A program made the position numbers and the translations under genes. Shown piece after piece: positions 11,604 through 23,014 of a stretch of 64,000 nucleotides of DNA; the first letter of the stretch is position 1; each line of letters starts with the position of its first letter. This DNA is from Cryptomeria japonica. Its lineage: Eukaryota; Streptophyta; Pinopsida; Cupressales; Cupressaceae. The notes below the pieces were generated by a model, which saw only the letters and a list, made by a program, of their open reading frames with translations, ran no database searches and had not been told where the DNA came from. The stretch lies in NCBI RefSeq assembly GCF_030272615.1, contig NC_081405.1, positions 604,732,177 through 604,796,176 on the forward strand. The letters are read 5' to 3'.

Positions 11604-13917
11604 TTGACAGGGGTTGTTCACATCATATGATTGGAGATAAAGGGAAGTTTCTATCTTTGCAAGAATTTGATGGTGATCTAGTTAGATTTGGAGATGACAA
11701 AGCATGTATGATCAAAGGAAAATGAACTATATCATTGGATGGTAAGAGAAATACTGACAATATTTATTATGTTGAAGGTTTAAGGCATAATCTTTTGAGT
11801 GTAGGACAATTGGTGGATACGGGATTTCAATTACAGTTCAAGGATGGAAAATGCAAAATCATTAACATATATGGTTTGGAGATTGCAACCAGTACACAAA
11901 CAAAAGGTAATATATTTAATTTGAATTTCGGTGAGAAGACATGTTTGATTACACAAATTGATGAAAGTTGGCTATAGCATAAAAGGCTGTGTCATGTGAA
12001 TTTTGATTGCATTGTAAAGATCAGTTCAACTAAGACAGTTAGGGATATATACCTAAGATTATGAAGCCCTATAATCCGATATGTAAAGAATGTCAAATGG
12101 GTAAACAGGTCAGAACCTCTTTTAGGAGTATACAAGATAAATCAAATGATGTTCTTGATCTTATTCATACTGATTTGTGTGGCCCTACTAGAGTTAAAAG
12201 TTTTCAAGGTGATAGATATTTCATGCTAATCATTGATGATTATTCTAGAATGATGTGGGTTACTTTTCTGAAAGAAAAATCTGAAGCATTTGAAAAGTTT
12301 AAAATCTTTAAGGCTAAAGTGGAAACTGAGACATGATTGAAGATTAAATGTTTGAGGTCAGATCATGGTGGATAATTCACATCCGGTGAGTTTAATAACT
12401 TTTGTGACAAGCATGGTATAAGAAGACAATTCTTTGCTCCTCGGACACCTCAGTAGAATGGAGTTTTGGAAAGGAAGAACAAAACTATCTTGGATGCTGC
12501 TAGAACAATGATGATGGAAGCTAGTCTACCTCATATCTATTGGAGAGAAGCAATGAGCACAATGGTTTATATATTCAATATAGTACATATCAAAGGAGAA
12601 ACTGGTAAGAAACCTTATGAACTATGGTTTGGCAATACACCTACAGTTAAGTATTTCAGAATATTTGGTAGTAAATGTTATATCAAGAGAGATGATATCA
12701 TTGACAAATTTGATCCTAGATGTGATGAAGGCATATTTCCTGGTTATTCTAATGAAAGAAAGGCATATAGATGTTATAACAAGAGATTGCAGAGAATTGT
12801 GGAGTGCTAATATCAAAGTAGATGAGATGAACAGAAGTCAAATCAGAGTTTATGAGAAGGAACCGATAGTGAAAATGATAATATCTGAACTGGAAGCACC
12901 TTTACCAGAATAAAGTTTGAACCAGTTACTCCAATAGTATCAGAGAATTCTACAATAACTAAAGAACAGGGAAGAGGAACAGAGAGTTAGAGGACTCCTA
13001 GGTATGTGAGATTGAATCATTCAAAAGATCAAATCATTGGGGATAAGAGCAATGAAGTGATGACAAGAAGAAGACTGACAACTAATGAGGTATGTTTAAT
13101 TTCACAAGTTGAACCGGTATCAGTAATTGAGGCATGTAAATATGAATATTGATTGAAAGCTATGGAAGAAGAATTAGATCAGATTGAGAAAAATAACACA
13201 TGGACTTTGGTTCCCGACCTAAAAATAAAAATGTTATTGGAACTAAATGCGTTTTTAGAAATACATTGAATGAGGATGGTCAAGTTATAAGGAACAGGGC
13301 TAGATTGGTCGGTAAAGGATATTCTCAGAAGGAAGGAATTGATTATGGAGATACTTTTGCACCTGTAGCTAGGATTGAAGCTATAAGATTATTTCTTGCC
13401 TATGCTGCTTATAAAAACTACAAGGTTTATCAGATGGATGTTAAATGTGCATTTTTGAATGGGGATCTCAATGAGGAAGTTTATATTGAGCAACTTGATG
13501 GTTTTTGACTATCAGATGATACAAACATGGTTTGCAGGTTAAGGAAAGCTTTATATGGATTGAAATGGGCACCTAGAGCTTGGTATGCAAGGTTGGATAA
13601 ATATCTTTTGAAAGTTGGTTTTACAAAGGGTAGTGCTGACAGTAATTTATATTATAAAATCATTGATGATGATATACTGATTATTGAAGTATTTGTTGAT
13701 GACATTATTTTTGGAGGTGAAGATAAGTTATGCATATAATGTTCTAAGAATATGGAGAAAGAATTTGAGATGTCTATGATTGGTGAGATGAAAATTTTCT
13801 TAGGTTTGCAGATTACTCAGAATGATAAAGGTATTTTTATCTGTCAAACTATGTATGCTAAGGAATTGTTGAAGAAATTTGGTATGGGAGATTCTAAACC
13901 GGCAACTACTCATATGG
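11604..13917 (+). pseudogene. copia E pol (protease-integrase-RT), degenerate
   Basis: After the frameshift the protease reads WVIDRGCSHHM, so the Ser of the DSG triad is Arg. Open stretches then cover the pre-integrase region (11735-11977), the integrase core (12061-12336 with HTDLCGP; 12466-12810) and RT (13200-13508, 13527-13739 with FVDD at the catalytic site, 13752 onward). Stops lie between them, including PQ-stop-NG in the conserved PQQNG integrase motif (CAG to TAG) and GG-stop-F in GGEF. In-frame stops also follow IDESWL and the RT segment QLDGF. Not functional. Confidence 0.9.
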
Positions 13918-14746
13918 TTCTAATTGTCTCATGGGTTGAAAAGAAAAAAAAAACAAAAACCATTATTTAGTCAATTGGTTTTTCATTAAAATAATATATT
14001 AAAATAGTAAGAATTTAAATTTTAGCTCTTTAGTAATAAGAAAATCAATTTGAATTTATGAATCCTCACACTTTCTTAAAGTATTAGTTATTATTGTAGT
14101 TATAACAATGGTAGTATCTAATAATTCATTATAATTTTTTAAAAGCATAATGTAGGGATAAAACATGTCACATCAATATATTAAATAAGGAAATTAATAA
14201 AACAATAAGTTTTAGATAAAGGTGTTAATTCTAAAAACATTACTAAAATTAATGAATGTATAGTTAAAGCAAAGATAGATTAATTGGAATAAATTTTTAA
14301 TTGGAGTCCAAGATAGGGAGGTTGATTTAACTATCACAAAAGATATATACTTGAAATTTGAGATTGAATTGAAAAAGAGAAGGTTGAGACTAATGCACTT
14401 TGATAAAACTAAAATTGTATAGAGATAGATCAAGGTTGTGAAACCTTGATCTTCTAGATATCCCTACCCTTGAATTTTTAGAGGGTGTTCTTAACTTGTC
14501 AATGATGCCTTGATACCCGAATCTTCAAAACTTTAATATTTATATAAAAAAATAATATTTACTTGTGTTTAGACCTATAAATAGAAGATTTGGTTGTTTT
14601 AAGGAACATCATATTGATTTGTTATGGAAATGTTGAATCATTGAGACTTCCTTGATTACAATCAAAACCATTGATTGAATCAATTATTTTTGTAATAAAA
14701 TAAAAATATACACTAAGTATTCTATGCAACGGATGTGCAAGTAGTT
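13918..14746 (+). repeat. Duplicated 2-ODD upstream region, copy 2
   Basis: Near-identical to 2321-3150 with only scattered substitutions, and collinear with the more diverged region 21600-22470 upstream of the intact gene. It begins abruptly at the truncated end of copia E, at the shared text TAATTGTCTCATGGG. It contains no open frame of note. The last 15 bases (14732-14746, GATGTGCAAGTAGTT) form the left target-site duplication of the LINE derivative. Confidence 0.85.
14732..14746. repeat. Left target-site duplication of LINE derivative
   Basis: GATGTGCAAGTAGTT, repeated with one C/T difference at 16590-16604. Confidence 0.85.
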
Positions 14747-16589
14747 TTTGATTAGGGTAAAAACAGGCTTTGAAGAGACCCAAAACCCTTTACAAACAGA
14801 TTTTGAGAGGATCTGGAACCCTCAACCAGAAAGTTGTCCGAACAAAAGGAACAAGAAAGCGTCAGACAACCATGGGTTAAAAGGAGACCCATAACCAAAA
14901 ACACGTGTTTTAAAAAAATAGGCCCCCACAACCTAAAACAAAGCTGCAAAAAGAACAACCAACAACCGGCCTAAAACCATCCCCCACCCAAGAACCATCA
15001 AGATTTACATTTAGAATTTCTCTTATGTGATCAAAGAGTCATGTCAAAAGAAGGCTTAGATAATTTAGCTTTCTTGCCCTTAACAGAAATCCATCCCTCT
15101 TCCACTTTCGCTGCCTTAACATGCCAATCCAACGCACCAAAATCTTGAGAATGAATGTCAACAACCACTATCTTAGCCTCACTAGAACTAGTAGATGACA
15201 AAGGAAAAACCCCAACATCACTAGTCCGCCTCATCCCAATAGACACATCTGCATTAGAACCAATAGGTGGTGAAACCCCAACATCAATAGGTGATGAAAT
15301 AGGCAAGGACAAATTAGAAGAGTTAGCAGATTTGGAATTTTCAGGAGAGCCAACAGGAATGATAGCCAAATAGGTATCACTCGAAGAAGCCTCCTGAGTC
15401 CCATTCACTCGAGAAACATCAAGAGACACCTGCACAGTTTCAGCAACCCCACCAAGAGAGACAAGCAGAGGGGATGCCCCAAGATCCTGTGGTTCCAAAG
15501 CAACCACCTCAAAAAAAATCCTAGGGTGATCAAATATCTTCAAAACTGTATAATGTTGTACAAAAGCACCTTTCCACCATGTGGCCTTAGTTGGCCTTTT
15601 CTCAAAACCGCAATGCTCAGTTGCATGCCCAATTTTAAAACATCTTCTACAACGAAAGGGAATCCCTTCATAGTCCAAAGATTGGACCCAAGAACCCTTC
15701 GAAGATTTAAGTAAAATTTCAGCAAGCAGCCCATTTGAAATATCCAGATCAACAAGTATGCGGGCAAAGGTGGAGTGGAAAATATCAGAGGATTCAACGT
15801 CCACCATAAAAAAATCACCAAGGGAATCTCCCACTTCCTCTAAAAGGGAATCATTCCATAAATGAAGTGGGAGATTAGGAAGCCGAACCCAGGTCAGAAT
15901 CTTATTAAACATTTCAATAGAAGGGTTAAAATCCTGGAGTGCCAAGGCTTAATCATCAACAAAATTTATCCTCCTAGCTAAAAAAATTATCACATAAAAT
16001 TTTGTTTCTATCTTGAGCATTATCAAACTTTGCAACAAAAAACCCCTTAGCCATGGGGAAAATATGAACTTTACCCATGATAAGAGGCTCCCAATGTTTA
16101 GATATCCAAGCATGCAATTGAGGAAGAGAAGGCCAAAACCCCCTAAACTGATAGATCGCACCATGTAAAGAGAGGATAGAAGCATTATAAACAATTTCCT
16201 ATGCCGTATCATCTTTCAGATTGATGGATATGTCATTAGTAACTAGAACGAACCCACCAAATGGCTGTCTAGATTGTGGCTTCTGAGTCTCACCATGCCC
16301 ACCAAGCCGCACACTAGCAACACTGGAATGGGAGGAATCAATCACCAGGGAGGAGCCCATGACACCCAGATCCCTTGCAGGGGCGATCGAGGGACGAGAG
16401 GCATCATCCCTAGAATTAGAAGACGCCCCCTGAGCGTGAGGATCCACACCGAACTTCTTCCGAGCACAGTCGCCATGTGCAACCAACGCAATAGAGGACC
16501 AAACACGAGCAGGGGAAGGAGAATTTGAAAACTTCTGAGCGAGAGACATCACGAGATGATTTTTTTTTTATCGTTCTGTAGTTGCCAAT
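14747..16589 (-). mobile_element. ORF1-only LINE derivative, full length
   Basis: An 1843-bp insert flanked by 15-bp direct repeats differing at one base: GATGTGCAAGTAGTT (14732-14746) and GATGTGTAAGTAGTT (16590-16604). On the minus strand it has about 38 bases of 5' leader, one ORF1-type frame (16552-15031), about 280 bases of 3' UTR and a short A-run (AATCAAAAA, shared with the duplication). No ORF2 (endonuclease or RT) sequence is present. The equivalent of the empty site is visible near 22449-22470, upstream of the intact dioxygenase. This structure is what target-primed reverse transcription of an ORF1-only RNA would leave. Confidence 0.85.
15031..16552 (-). pseudogene. LINE ORF1 protein, DUF4283/CCHC type
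   Basis: About 505 codons were originally present, starting MSLAQKF near 16549. An in-frame TAG follows DDTA (16201-16199), a frameshift lies near 15980 and a further stop at about 15949-15947. The longest remaining open part is 15945-15031 (304 codons). Its order fits plant L1-type ORF1: a DUF4283-like RNA-binding region (KGFFVAKFDNAQDRNKIL, WVRLPNLPLHLW, ILVDLDISN) and then the zf-CCHC_4-type knuckle CRRCFKIGHATEHC. A low-complexity Ser/Val-rich tail ends it. In the family, ORF1p is an RNA chaperone that packages the element RNA. Confidence 0.8.
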
Positions 16590-16604
16590 GATGTGTAAGT
16601 AGTT
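16590..16604. repeat. Right target-site duplication of LINE derivative
   Basis: GATGTGTAAGTAGTT, followed by GAATAAG exactly as in the uninterrupted paralogous site upstream of the intact gene (GTAAATAGTTGAATAAG near 22457-22473). Confidence 0.85.
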
Positions 16605-16903
16605 GAATAAGAGTAATAAAATGATAAAAAAATCATAATTATTTATGTAATGAATGCTTAATATTATATACAATGTATAAGAATTAAAGTTTTGATATTA
16701 TTAGTGGAAGAGTTAATGCAGAAGAAGTGTGATTACTATAAAATATAAATAAACAAATGTATTATGTCTACTCTAGTGCATGATACTATGATCATAGTGG
16801 ATGAAAGTTATTGATGATTAATATTGATATGACCTAGAGGTGATGTCATTTTATTTAGGTCCTTGGTACATATATTTAATTTTTTTGCCATGCATGAGAA
16901 TAG
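16605..16903. other. Continuation of the paralogous 2-ODD upstream region
   Basis: AT-rich sequence after the LINE derivative. The first bases match the upstream region of the intact gene, then similarity fades. There is no gene. Confidence 0.5.
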
Positions 16904-17810
16904 TGTTACACACACTGAAATACTGAGAGGGGGGCAAATTAGTATTCATTTAAACCTACGTGGAAAACCCAACAAGGGAGAAACCATAGTGAGAAAGCTG
17001 TTTGGATCTACTATCCAAATCGAGCCTCACAAAAACTATAAACAAACTTACAACTTTGTTTTTTTGCTACCTAACTCCACATCCTAATGCCAGAACATGT
17101 AACAATCTGGCCAATAGTTGAGATAGGTACGATGTCCTTCTATACCTACTCTCTGCTTCTTTTATAAGCACAACTATCTTCCGATAATCAACAAGAAACT
17201 TTAAAACTATGGATGCTTTTAGCCCAAAAGAAAATAAGGTAGAGCTTTTAACCAGAAAAATTTAAAAAAGCAGAGAAAGACATAACAAAGATAATAAAGA
17301 GAGTACAAAGATTCTCCTTTCATACATGAAATTCCTTAAAATATCATCATATTATTGTATCGCTTGTTCAAATCCAACTTTTCCACAACAATATACACAA
17401 TTTACCATAAAAGACTTTTAATATATACTAGGAAGAATCATCCAAGAAGCATGTATTCAACATAAGAAGAATAAAAAACCTTTAATCATAACACAAAGTC
17501 TACGATTCACAAAATTGTATCCAGACAACCTTATTCATATTTATAAAAAACTTGTAGAGTTCCTTCAAAACAAGGTTTCCTCACAAAGCCCCAAAAGGAA
17601 AAAAAAGACCCCCAATCACTACTGATTCATAACATAAATAGACATTTAGTCATAACCATCTTAGGAAGTAATGATTTATTGAAAATGACCATTTTCATAA
17701 AGAGAATTGAAAAGCCATTAAATCATATATGTGTCCCACTAGAAACCATAATACGAAACACCAAAAATCCCCTAATCCTACGCTATCTATATATATTCAA
17801 AATTAGCAAC
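16904..17810 (-). repeat. Probable copia LTR remnant
   Basis: It starts TGTTACACACACTGAAATACT, then GAGAGGGGGG, then a GGAAAACCCAACAAGGGAGAAACC segment, as the minus-orientation LTRs of copia A and C do near their start. No primer-binding site or pol sequence adjoins it, and I could not fix the far end, so it may be a solo or truncated LTR. The rest of the interval is non-coding. Confidence 0.5.
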
Positions 17811-18593
17811 ACTAATTAACAAGGGGAACCGGATTCCTTGAAGCTTTGAGTACCATTTGCAGTTGTGTGCTATGTAGTTTAGCCTTTTCTTCTTCCTCTT
17901 CTAGCACCAGGATCACTCTCATGTACTCAACGAAACTTGTTTTGCACTCCCATGCTAAAGTTGTCAACCCAGAGGGGATGCCTTCTTGTGTGTCTTTTGT
18001 AAAATCCATGCTAGGTTGAACCACTAGATTAGTACCGTTTCTTGATAGCACCATCTTTCAAGACTGAATTTTCTTCCCATTGTAGAGGGTACTCTGTCTC
18101 AACAATATGTCACTGGCAGGATGTTAAAGTGAATTGCTTTAGGTTGGGTTCCTTGCTATGATAATTTCTTCTTGTAGAGGTTGGTTATGATGTTTGCTTG
18201 TCTTTTCTCTTTCCTTAAGGTATCAATCAACCTCCTATATTAAAAAAAGTCAATCCATTCTTTCCAAGCCAACACACTCAGTTTGGAAATAATATCACTT
18301 TGTTCATTTGTGGCCAATTCAAATCAAATTGGATTACAAGAAATTGGTCTTCATGAGGTAACACCATTCTGATTTGAAATAGGGGAATAATCCATATTAA
18401 AAACAAACTAAAATGGGAGTTACATGAACTGACAAGTCTCTATCTTCTTTGGCCAGACACCAATACATTGCTTTGGTCAACCTTGACAAATAATAATGAG
18501 TTTAGAAATATTATTATTTCTTATTTGTGAATTCAATTTCAAACTCATTAAATGTTGGCTCGTGAGGAGTAATATCACCTACTTTAAAAAATA
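17811..18593. other. Region without a recognisable gene
   Basis: A minus-strand open stretch of 80 codons (18054-17812) contains an acidic run (LEEEEEKAK) and resembles nothing I know. The remainder is non-coding AT-rich sequence. Confidence 0.35.
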
Positions 18594-18896
18594 GTGCTAC
18601 CACCTTTGCATGCCTTTCTTCGTCCAATTTGTCATAAAGAGGGTGTACTTTCTAGACTTTCTGAAGATTATGCATCAATAAATATTAGTCTCAACAAAGT
18701 TGAGCAGTTAATGAATTTTTCAACTGAGAAGCGTGCTAAAGAAGAGATGTCCCGAGCTCAAAAATCATTTGACATGTTGACTTCGGGTGACAACAATTGC
18801 ATTTAGCTCCCAATGATATGTTATTGTTGGAGAGTAGTCAAGTATGTGGCGTATTTGGGAAGTTAGGAATAATTTGTGAACAAGAGCATTGACTAT
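18594..18896 (+). pseudogene. Unidentified coding-like fragment
   Basis: An open stretch of 70 codons (18594-18806) contains LSEDYASINISLNKVEQL and EKRAKEEMSRAQKSF, an amphipathic, charged composition typical of a real helical protein. A change of frame after GDNNC would extend it by about 30 plausible residues. I do not recognise the family. It overlaps a tandem duplication of 112-bp period, which would itself break the frame. Treat as a possible remnant of a host gene or element. Confidence 0.3.
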
Positions 18897-18997
18897 GGGT
18901 GACAACAATTGCATTTAGCTCCCAATGATATGTTATTGTTGGGGAGTAGTCAAGTATGTGGCGTATTTGGGAAGTCAGGAATAATTTGTGAACAAGT
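18777..18997. repeat. Tandem duplication, 112-bp period
   Basis: Two near-identical units, starting at 18777 and 18889. Each contains GGGTGACAACAATTGC, TGATATGTTATTGTTGG and AAGTATGTGGCGTATTTGG. Only a few substitutions separate them, so the duplication looks recent. Confidence 0.85.
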
Positions 18998-19383
18998 ATC
19001 GTGGTGCTATTTTTAGGCGACTAGTTGATTATGAAGAAACAAACTTGACCGATAACGTGACCTTTTAAAACCAAGGGAGAGATCAGGTGATCGGTACTTT
19101 GGCGAATGTGGGCACTGCGAAGATTGAGTTAACAAATTAGGAAATTTTCCAATTCAAAGTGCGAATGCAATAGATGGGGCCACTCGAAAGGAAATAAAAA
19201 TTTAGGGTAACATAGGACATCAACCCAAGGAAGCAAGAACTCTTTGAATCACAATTTTATGGCTACAACCAAAGGGCTACAACCAAAGGAAGTTCACTAC
19301 TCCCTAAGAATTACAACACTTACAAAAGGAGGTTATAACCTTAGAGTAACATGAATAATTGATGAATTTCCATTGCATTCTAA
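18998..19383. other. Region without a recognisable gene
   Basis: Non-coding in all frames apart from very short stretches. It leads into the 2-ODD exon 3 remnant. Confidence 0.4.
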
Positions 19384-19543
19384 ACTATCTAAAGTTGTTA
19401 AAAAGGTAGATATCATAGCATATTTCAATAAAGTAGGACCAAATATGGTTACTCCCATATACTTTATATTGCAATAGCATGAATAATTTAATTTAAATAA
19501 AATGGTTTCATTGAATATAATATTTGGAAGTTTATATTAGGAT
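19384..19543 (+). pseudogene. 2-ODD paralogue D: exon 3 tail and 3' flank start
   Basis: About 94 bp matching the end of exon 3 of the other copies (the region encoding AYFxKxGPNM) up to the TAG at 19475-19477. It is followed by the same 3' UTR text (CATGAATAATTxAATTTAAATAAAATGG). Upstream exon sequence is absent. The flank is interrupted at 19543 by a retroposon and resumes at 20365. Confidence 0.85.
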
Positions 19544-20364
19544 CTTCGGATTAGGTAAATTGGAATAGGCCCGAACCCTTCATAATAGTCATTAGGTGGA
19601 GAAGAGGGATCGCACGAGAAGTGAGACTACCAAAAACTAAGGACCAGAAACAACCAAATGACCAACAACTACACAAAGAGAAACAAGTACCATAAGAAGA
19701 CCAAGAAAAGATACATAAATCAGCTATTGATTTCCTAAGAGACTAAGGCCCTTCATAGCCTACCACTCCTTTTTGAGTATATCGAGCTTGTCCAAAAAGA
19801 AACAACACTCTATTAACAGTTCCTCCTTAGAGGGAGTAGCATCTCGAGAAACATTAACATTCCCTTTTTGGAAGACCTCGCTAAGACCTAGCTAATGAAC
19901 TGGTAGAATCCTCTACCATTTCAACTCTCTTGTTCTTGGAATTTTCCCTCTCTAGCTCCTTTTGCAAAACCTACATTGAGACCACCATTTTTATTGATCA
20001 CCTCCTTGTTGAACACCACAATGTCCTCCTTATTTTTTTTACCGTTTTGTTCGTCTTATCCAAGAGGTTAGCAATGGTCTTCTCTAGATTCTTCCTATCC
20101 TCCTTAGAGACCACATTAATCTTTATGGAATTCATGTCTTCCTCTAGGATATCCCACTTGTCAAATTTTTTAGCCAATCCCTATGTAGTGTCCCAAATTA
20201 CCTCATTAGCAACATTTGAGAACCAATTTGCAGTCTTGGCCTTTGCCTCAGCTAGAGCCTCCAAATTAATAAATTTTTCCTTTGGAGTGTGAAGTTGAGT
20301 CAACAACCATTTTATGATTTCATTTTGTAGGTTATAGCCCTTGCATAACTCATTGACTTTAGAG
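19544..20364 (-). mobile_element. Short coiled-coil retroposon with target-site duplications
   Basis: An 821-bp insert between GTTTATATTAGGAT (19530-19543) and GTTTGTATTAGGAT (20365-20378), 14 bp with one mismatch. Paralogue A has the unbroken site near 5490 (GTTTGTATAAGGATGCTG). On the minus strand the insert opens with a Lys/Glu-rich, probably coiled-coil reading frame (EKFINLEALAEAKAK, EEDMNSIKI) broken by several stops. It ends in a 3' tail finishing CTAATCCGAAG. The protein resembles the remnant at 6017-7175. I cannot name the family. The target-site duplications indicate LINE-type retroposition. Confidence 0.75.
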
Positions 20365-20378
20365 GTTTGTATTAGGAT

Positions 20379-21410
20379 GCTATTTTGATATATGATCATA
20401 GAAAATGTAATTTGATCTCAACTATTTTGTTGGATATGTGTGTTATTAATTATAGAATAATAAATTAAATAATCTCATTAATGTCAAGAGGCATTCTACA
20501 ATGGTGGCAAGGAATGAAGTGTAATGGCATGAGTTTGTTAATGTTAACTTTTACCTTTTAGCTTAAATTTAACAATCATTCACATGTCAAAATATTAATA
20601 TTAATTATAAATTTAATATTTTTAAAATAAACACCATATAAAACAAAATATACCCTCATCAAAATTATAAGTTTGAGATAGATATATACATATAAAATAA
20701 AAATAAAGATATTTTAAAAAAAACCTACCATTTCATAATTACAATATTATTTAAAAAAAAATATTTTTAATGATTTTTTTGAATAATGATACGAAGTTTA
20801 AAATTTAAATATAAAATAGAAGATGTCAATTATGAAATAAAAAATTTGTATTATGAAAAAAATAAATAATATAGATACAATATAAATTAAATGTTTTTGT
20901 ATCTAGTAAATATAATTTGAAGTAAAATAAAATAAATTAATTTAAAAGTAAATAAAACTCATATTTCTTTAGATAGATGTATTTAAGATATCCATACTAG
21001 TAAATAAATATAGCATAGATGTTTTCTAGTTACCATAACAATGTGGATAACTAATTACATTTGTAAGAGATGAAGAAAATAAAAATCAATTTAAAAAAAA
21101 AAAAGCTAATAAAGGAAAATCTTATAAATCTTGTTTGGTAATAATTTTATTATCTATTGCGTCATAAAATTACCAAAATTTAACCACAAAGCTAACTGAG
21201 ATGTAGACCAACTCATGGGAATAAGTAAAAGTTACATTATATAATTTTGTGGGAGCTTTAAAGAACAAGGGAAATAAACTTGTTAATTGAGATCTTATGA
21301 ATCTTACTAGATCTTTTCTATGGTAAAATTTTTTCTCCTTACAAATAATCTTGTTATAATCTTGTTATGGAAGAGAATTGATAGAAAAAATAAAAATATA
21401 TAGAAAAAAA
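20379..21410 (+). repeat. Duplicated 2-ODD 3' flank, copy D
   Basis: AT-rich intergenic DNA collinear with 5500-6016 and 26050-26300. It carries an extra AT-rich stretch of roughly 500 bp near 20490-20990 that paralogue A lacks, consisting almost entirely of A and T with no open frame. It continues into the upstream region of the intact gene, which shows that the locus was tandemly arranged. Confidence 0.7.
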
Positions 21411-22470
21411 TAATAATATATTTGTTTGTATTTTATAAATGATTAAGAAAATAGCTAAAATTTAAAAATTGAATTGATTTAAACATGGTGATAGGAAGAT
21501 TGGTTGTGTTCCTCTTATCCACTTATTTTTTAAAAATATTTTTAAATAATGATAAAGAAAAATATTAAAATCATATTGAATACCAAACAAATGAACCATG
21601 AAATGTAGAGAGAGTCAGCCATGTTATAGTTGTTTATCTCACAATAAAACACAAATAAAACAAAAATAAATAAATTTAGTCAATTATTTTTTTCATTAAA
21701 ATAATATATTGAAATAATAAGTATTTAAAATTTATCTCTATAGTAATAAGAAAAGTAATTTAAATTTACTTAATCATCACAGTTTCTTAAAGTATTTATT
21801 ATTATTATAATTATTGTTACAACAATGATTAGTGTCTAAGAATTTATTATATTTTTTTAAAAGCATATTGTAGAAATTAAAACATGTCACATCAATATAT
21901 GTAGTGCTAATATATTAAATAAGGAAATCAATATAGTGATAATTCTAAAAACATACCTAAAATTAATGAATGGAGACTTCAAACAAAGATAAATTAATTG
22001 GAATAAATTTTTACTTGAAGTCAAAGATAGGGAGATTGATTTATTATAAATTTTTACTTGAAGTCAAAGATAGGGAGATTGATTTATTATGACAAGAGAT
22101 AAGATGAATGTACTTTGAGAAAATTAAAATTGTATATAGATAGGTCAAGGTTGTGAGGGAAAGCTTGATCTTCTAGGGATCTCTAGCCTTGATCTTGTAG
22201 GGGGTGATATTAACGCCATTCAATGAGGTCTTGACCTCTTAATCTTCAAAACTTCAATATTGATAAAAAAAGTTGAATTTATGTTTAGACCTATAAATAG
22301 AAGACTTGGTTGTTTTAAGGTATATCATTGTTGTTTATTATGAAAATGTTGAATCATTGAGACTTCCTTGATTGCAATCAAAATCCATTTATTGAATCAA
22401 ATATCTTTTGTAATAAAATTAAAATATAAATCAAGCATTCTATACAATGGATATGTAAATAGTTGAATAA
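21411..22470 (+). repeat. 2-ODD upstream region, intact-gene copy
   Basis: The third, most diverged copy of the segment also found at 2041-3150 and 13918-14746. It lacks the LINE-derived insert: ACAATGGATATGTAAATAGTTGAATAAG near 22446-22473 is continuous. A 48-bp local tandem duplication (TAAATTTTTACTTGAAGTCA starting near 22003 and 22047) is specific to this copy. Confidence 0.75.
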
Positions 22471-22757
22471 GTGTAAGCCTTATGTTTATAAATACTATTA
22501 AAATATTTGTTCAATAATAGAACAACTAAATAATTAATATAATGTTTAAATATAATACATAAAATTGATTCAATTCACATAATGAAATCTGATAGAAAAA
22601 TGGGAAAATTCATACACCTAACATATAAATTCAATTATTTTTCATATCATTGAAAACAAATATATTAAATAAAAAGAGAACTAGTGAATAATTAATAATA
22701 AGATATTTGAAATATAATGCATAAATCCAAGGTGCATGAATCGGTCCAACACACTTG

Positions 22758-22843
22758 CTGAAATCAGATGGAGGAGTGGGGACAGATCACAACCACTCCC
22801 ACTGAAATCTGATGGAGGAGTGGGGACAGATCGCAACCACTCC
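22758..22843. promoter_or_regulatory. Tandem 42-bp repeat with internal palindrome
   Basis: Two units, 22758-22799 and 22802-22843, identical except at two positions. Each carries the perfect inverted repeat GGAGTGG - 13 bases - CCACTCC (22773-22779/22793-22799 and 22817-22823/22837-22843). The pair lies about 170-260 bp upstream of the dioxygenase ATG. A paired palindrome in this position could bind a dimeric transcription factor. That role is inference; the repeat itself is plain. Confidence 0.6.
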
Positions 22844-22941
22844 TTCCATCTTGATGCCAAATCTGACATTTTTTCCACTTCTAGATGGTGTTAACTTATC
22901 CACAGAAAATACTGACATCTACATATGGTAATATTTTCTCT

Positions 22942-22947
22942 TATAAA
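22942..22947 (+). promoter_or_regulatory. Candidate TATA box of the dioxygenase gene
   Basis: TATAAA in the context CTCTTATAAACAC, 68 bp upstream of the start codon. It predicts transcription starting near 22970-22980 and a short 5' UTR containing CTTCAATAAAATCTCTC. Confidence 0.6.
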
Positions 22948-23014
22948 CACAAACTGAGTACTGCTTCAGCATTCAACCTTCAATAAAATCTCTCTACGCA
23001 TAGATTGAGTAGTC

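Larger units (their letters stand above)
9203..13917 (+). mobile_element. Ty1/copia element E, 3'-truncated
   Basis: Order: 5' LTR (9203-10363), initiator-Met primer-binding site (10366-10377), intact gag (10422-11603), then pol with protease, integrase and RT in broken frames. Sequence stops matching a retrotransposon at about 13917, in the segment after RT corresponding to SKPxxTPM. It passes straight into a copy of the 2-ODD upstream region. RNase H, the polypurine tract and the 3' LTR are absent. Protein sequence relates it closely to copia C at 47019-53035. Confidence 0.9.

Noticed and set aside
16274-16528. Plus-strand ORF of 84 codons
   Set aside because: Antisense to the LINE ORF1 N-terminal region. 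The minus-strand frame has the recognisable ORF1 domains.
16904-17810. Full copia element starting at 16904
   Set aside because: LTR-like start only. No primer-binding site, gag or pol sequence follows or precedes it.
22681-22878. Minus-strand 65-codon ORF upstream of the dioxygenase
   Set aside because: Its open frame comes from the 42-bp tandem repeat, whose period of 44 is not a multiple of three. No domain, and it lies in the promoter region.
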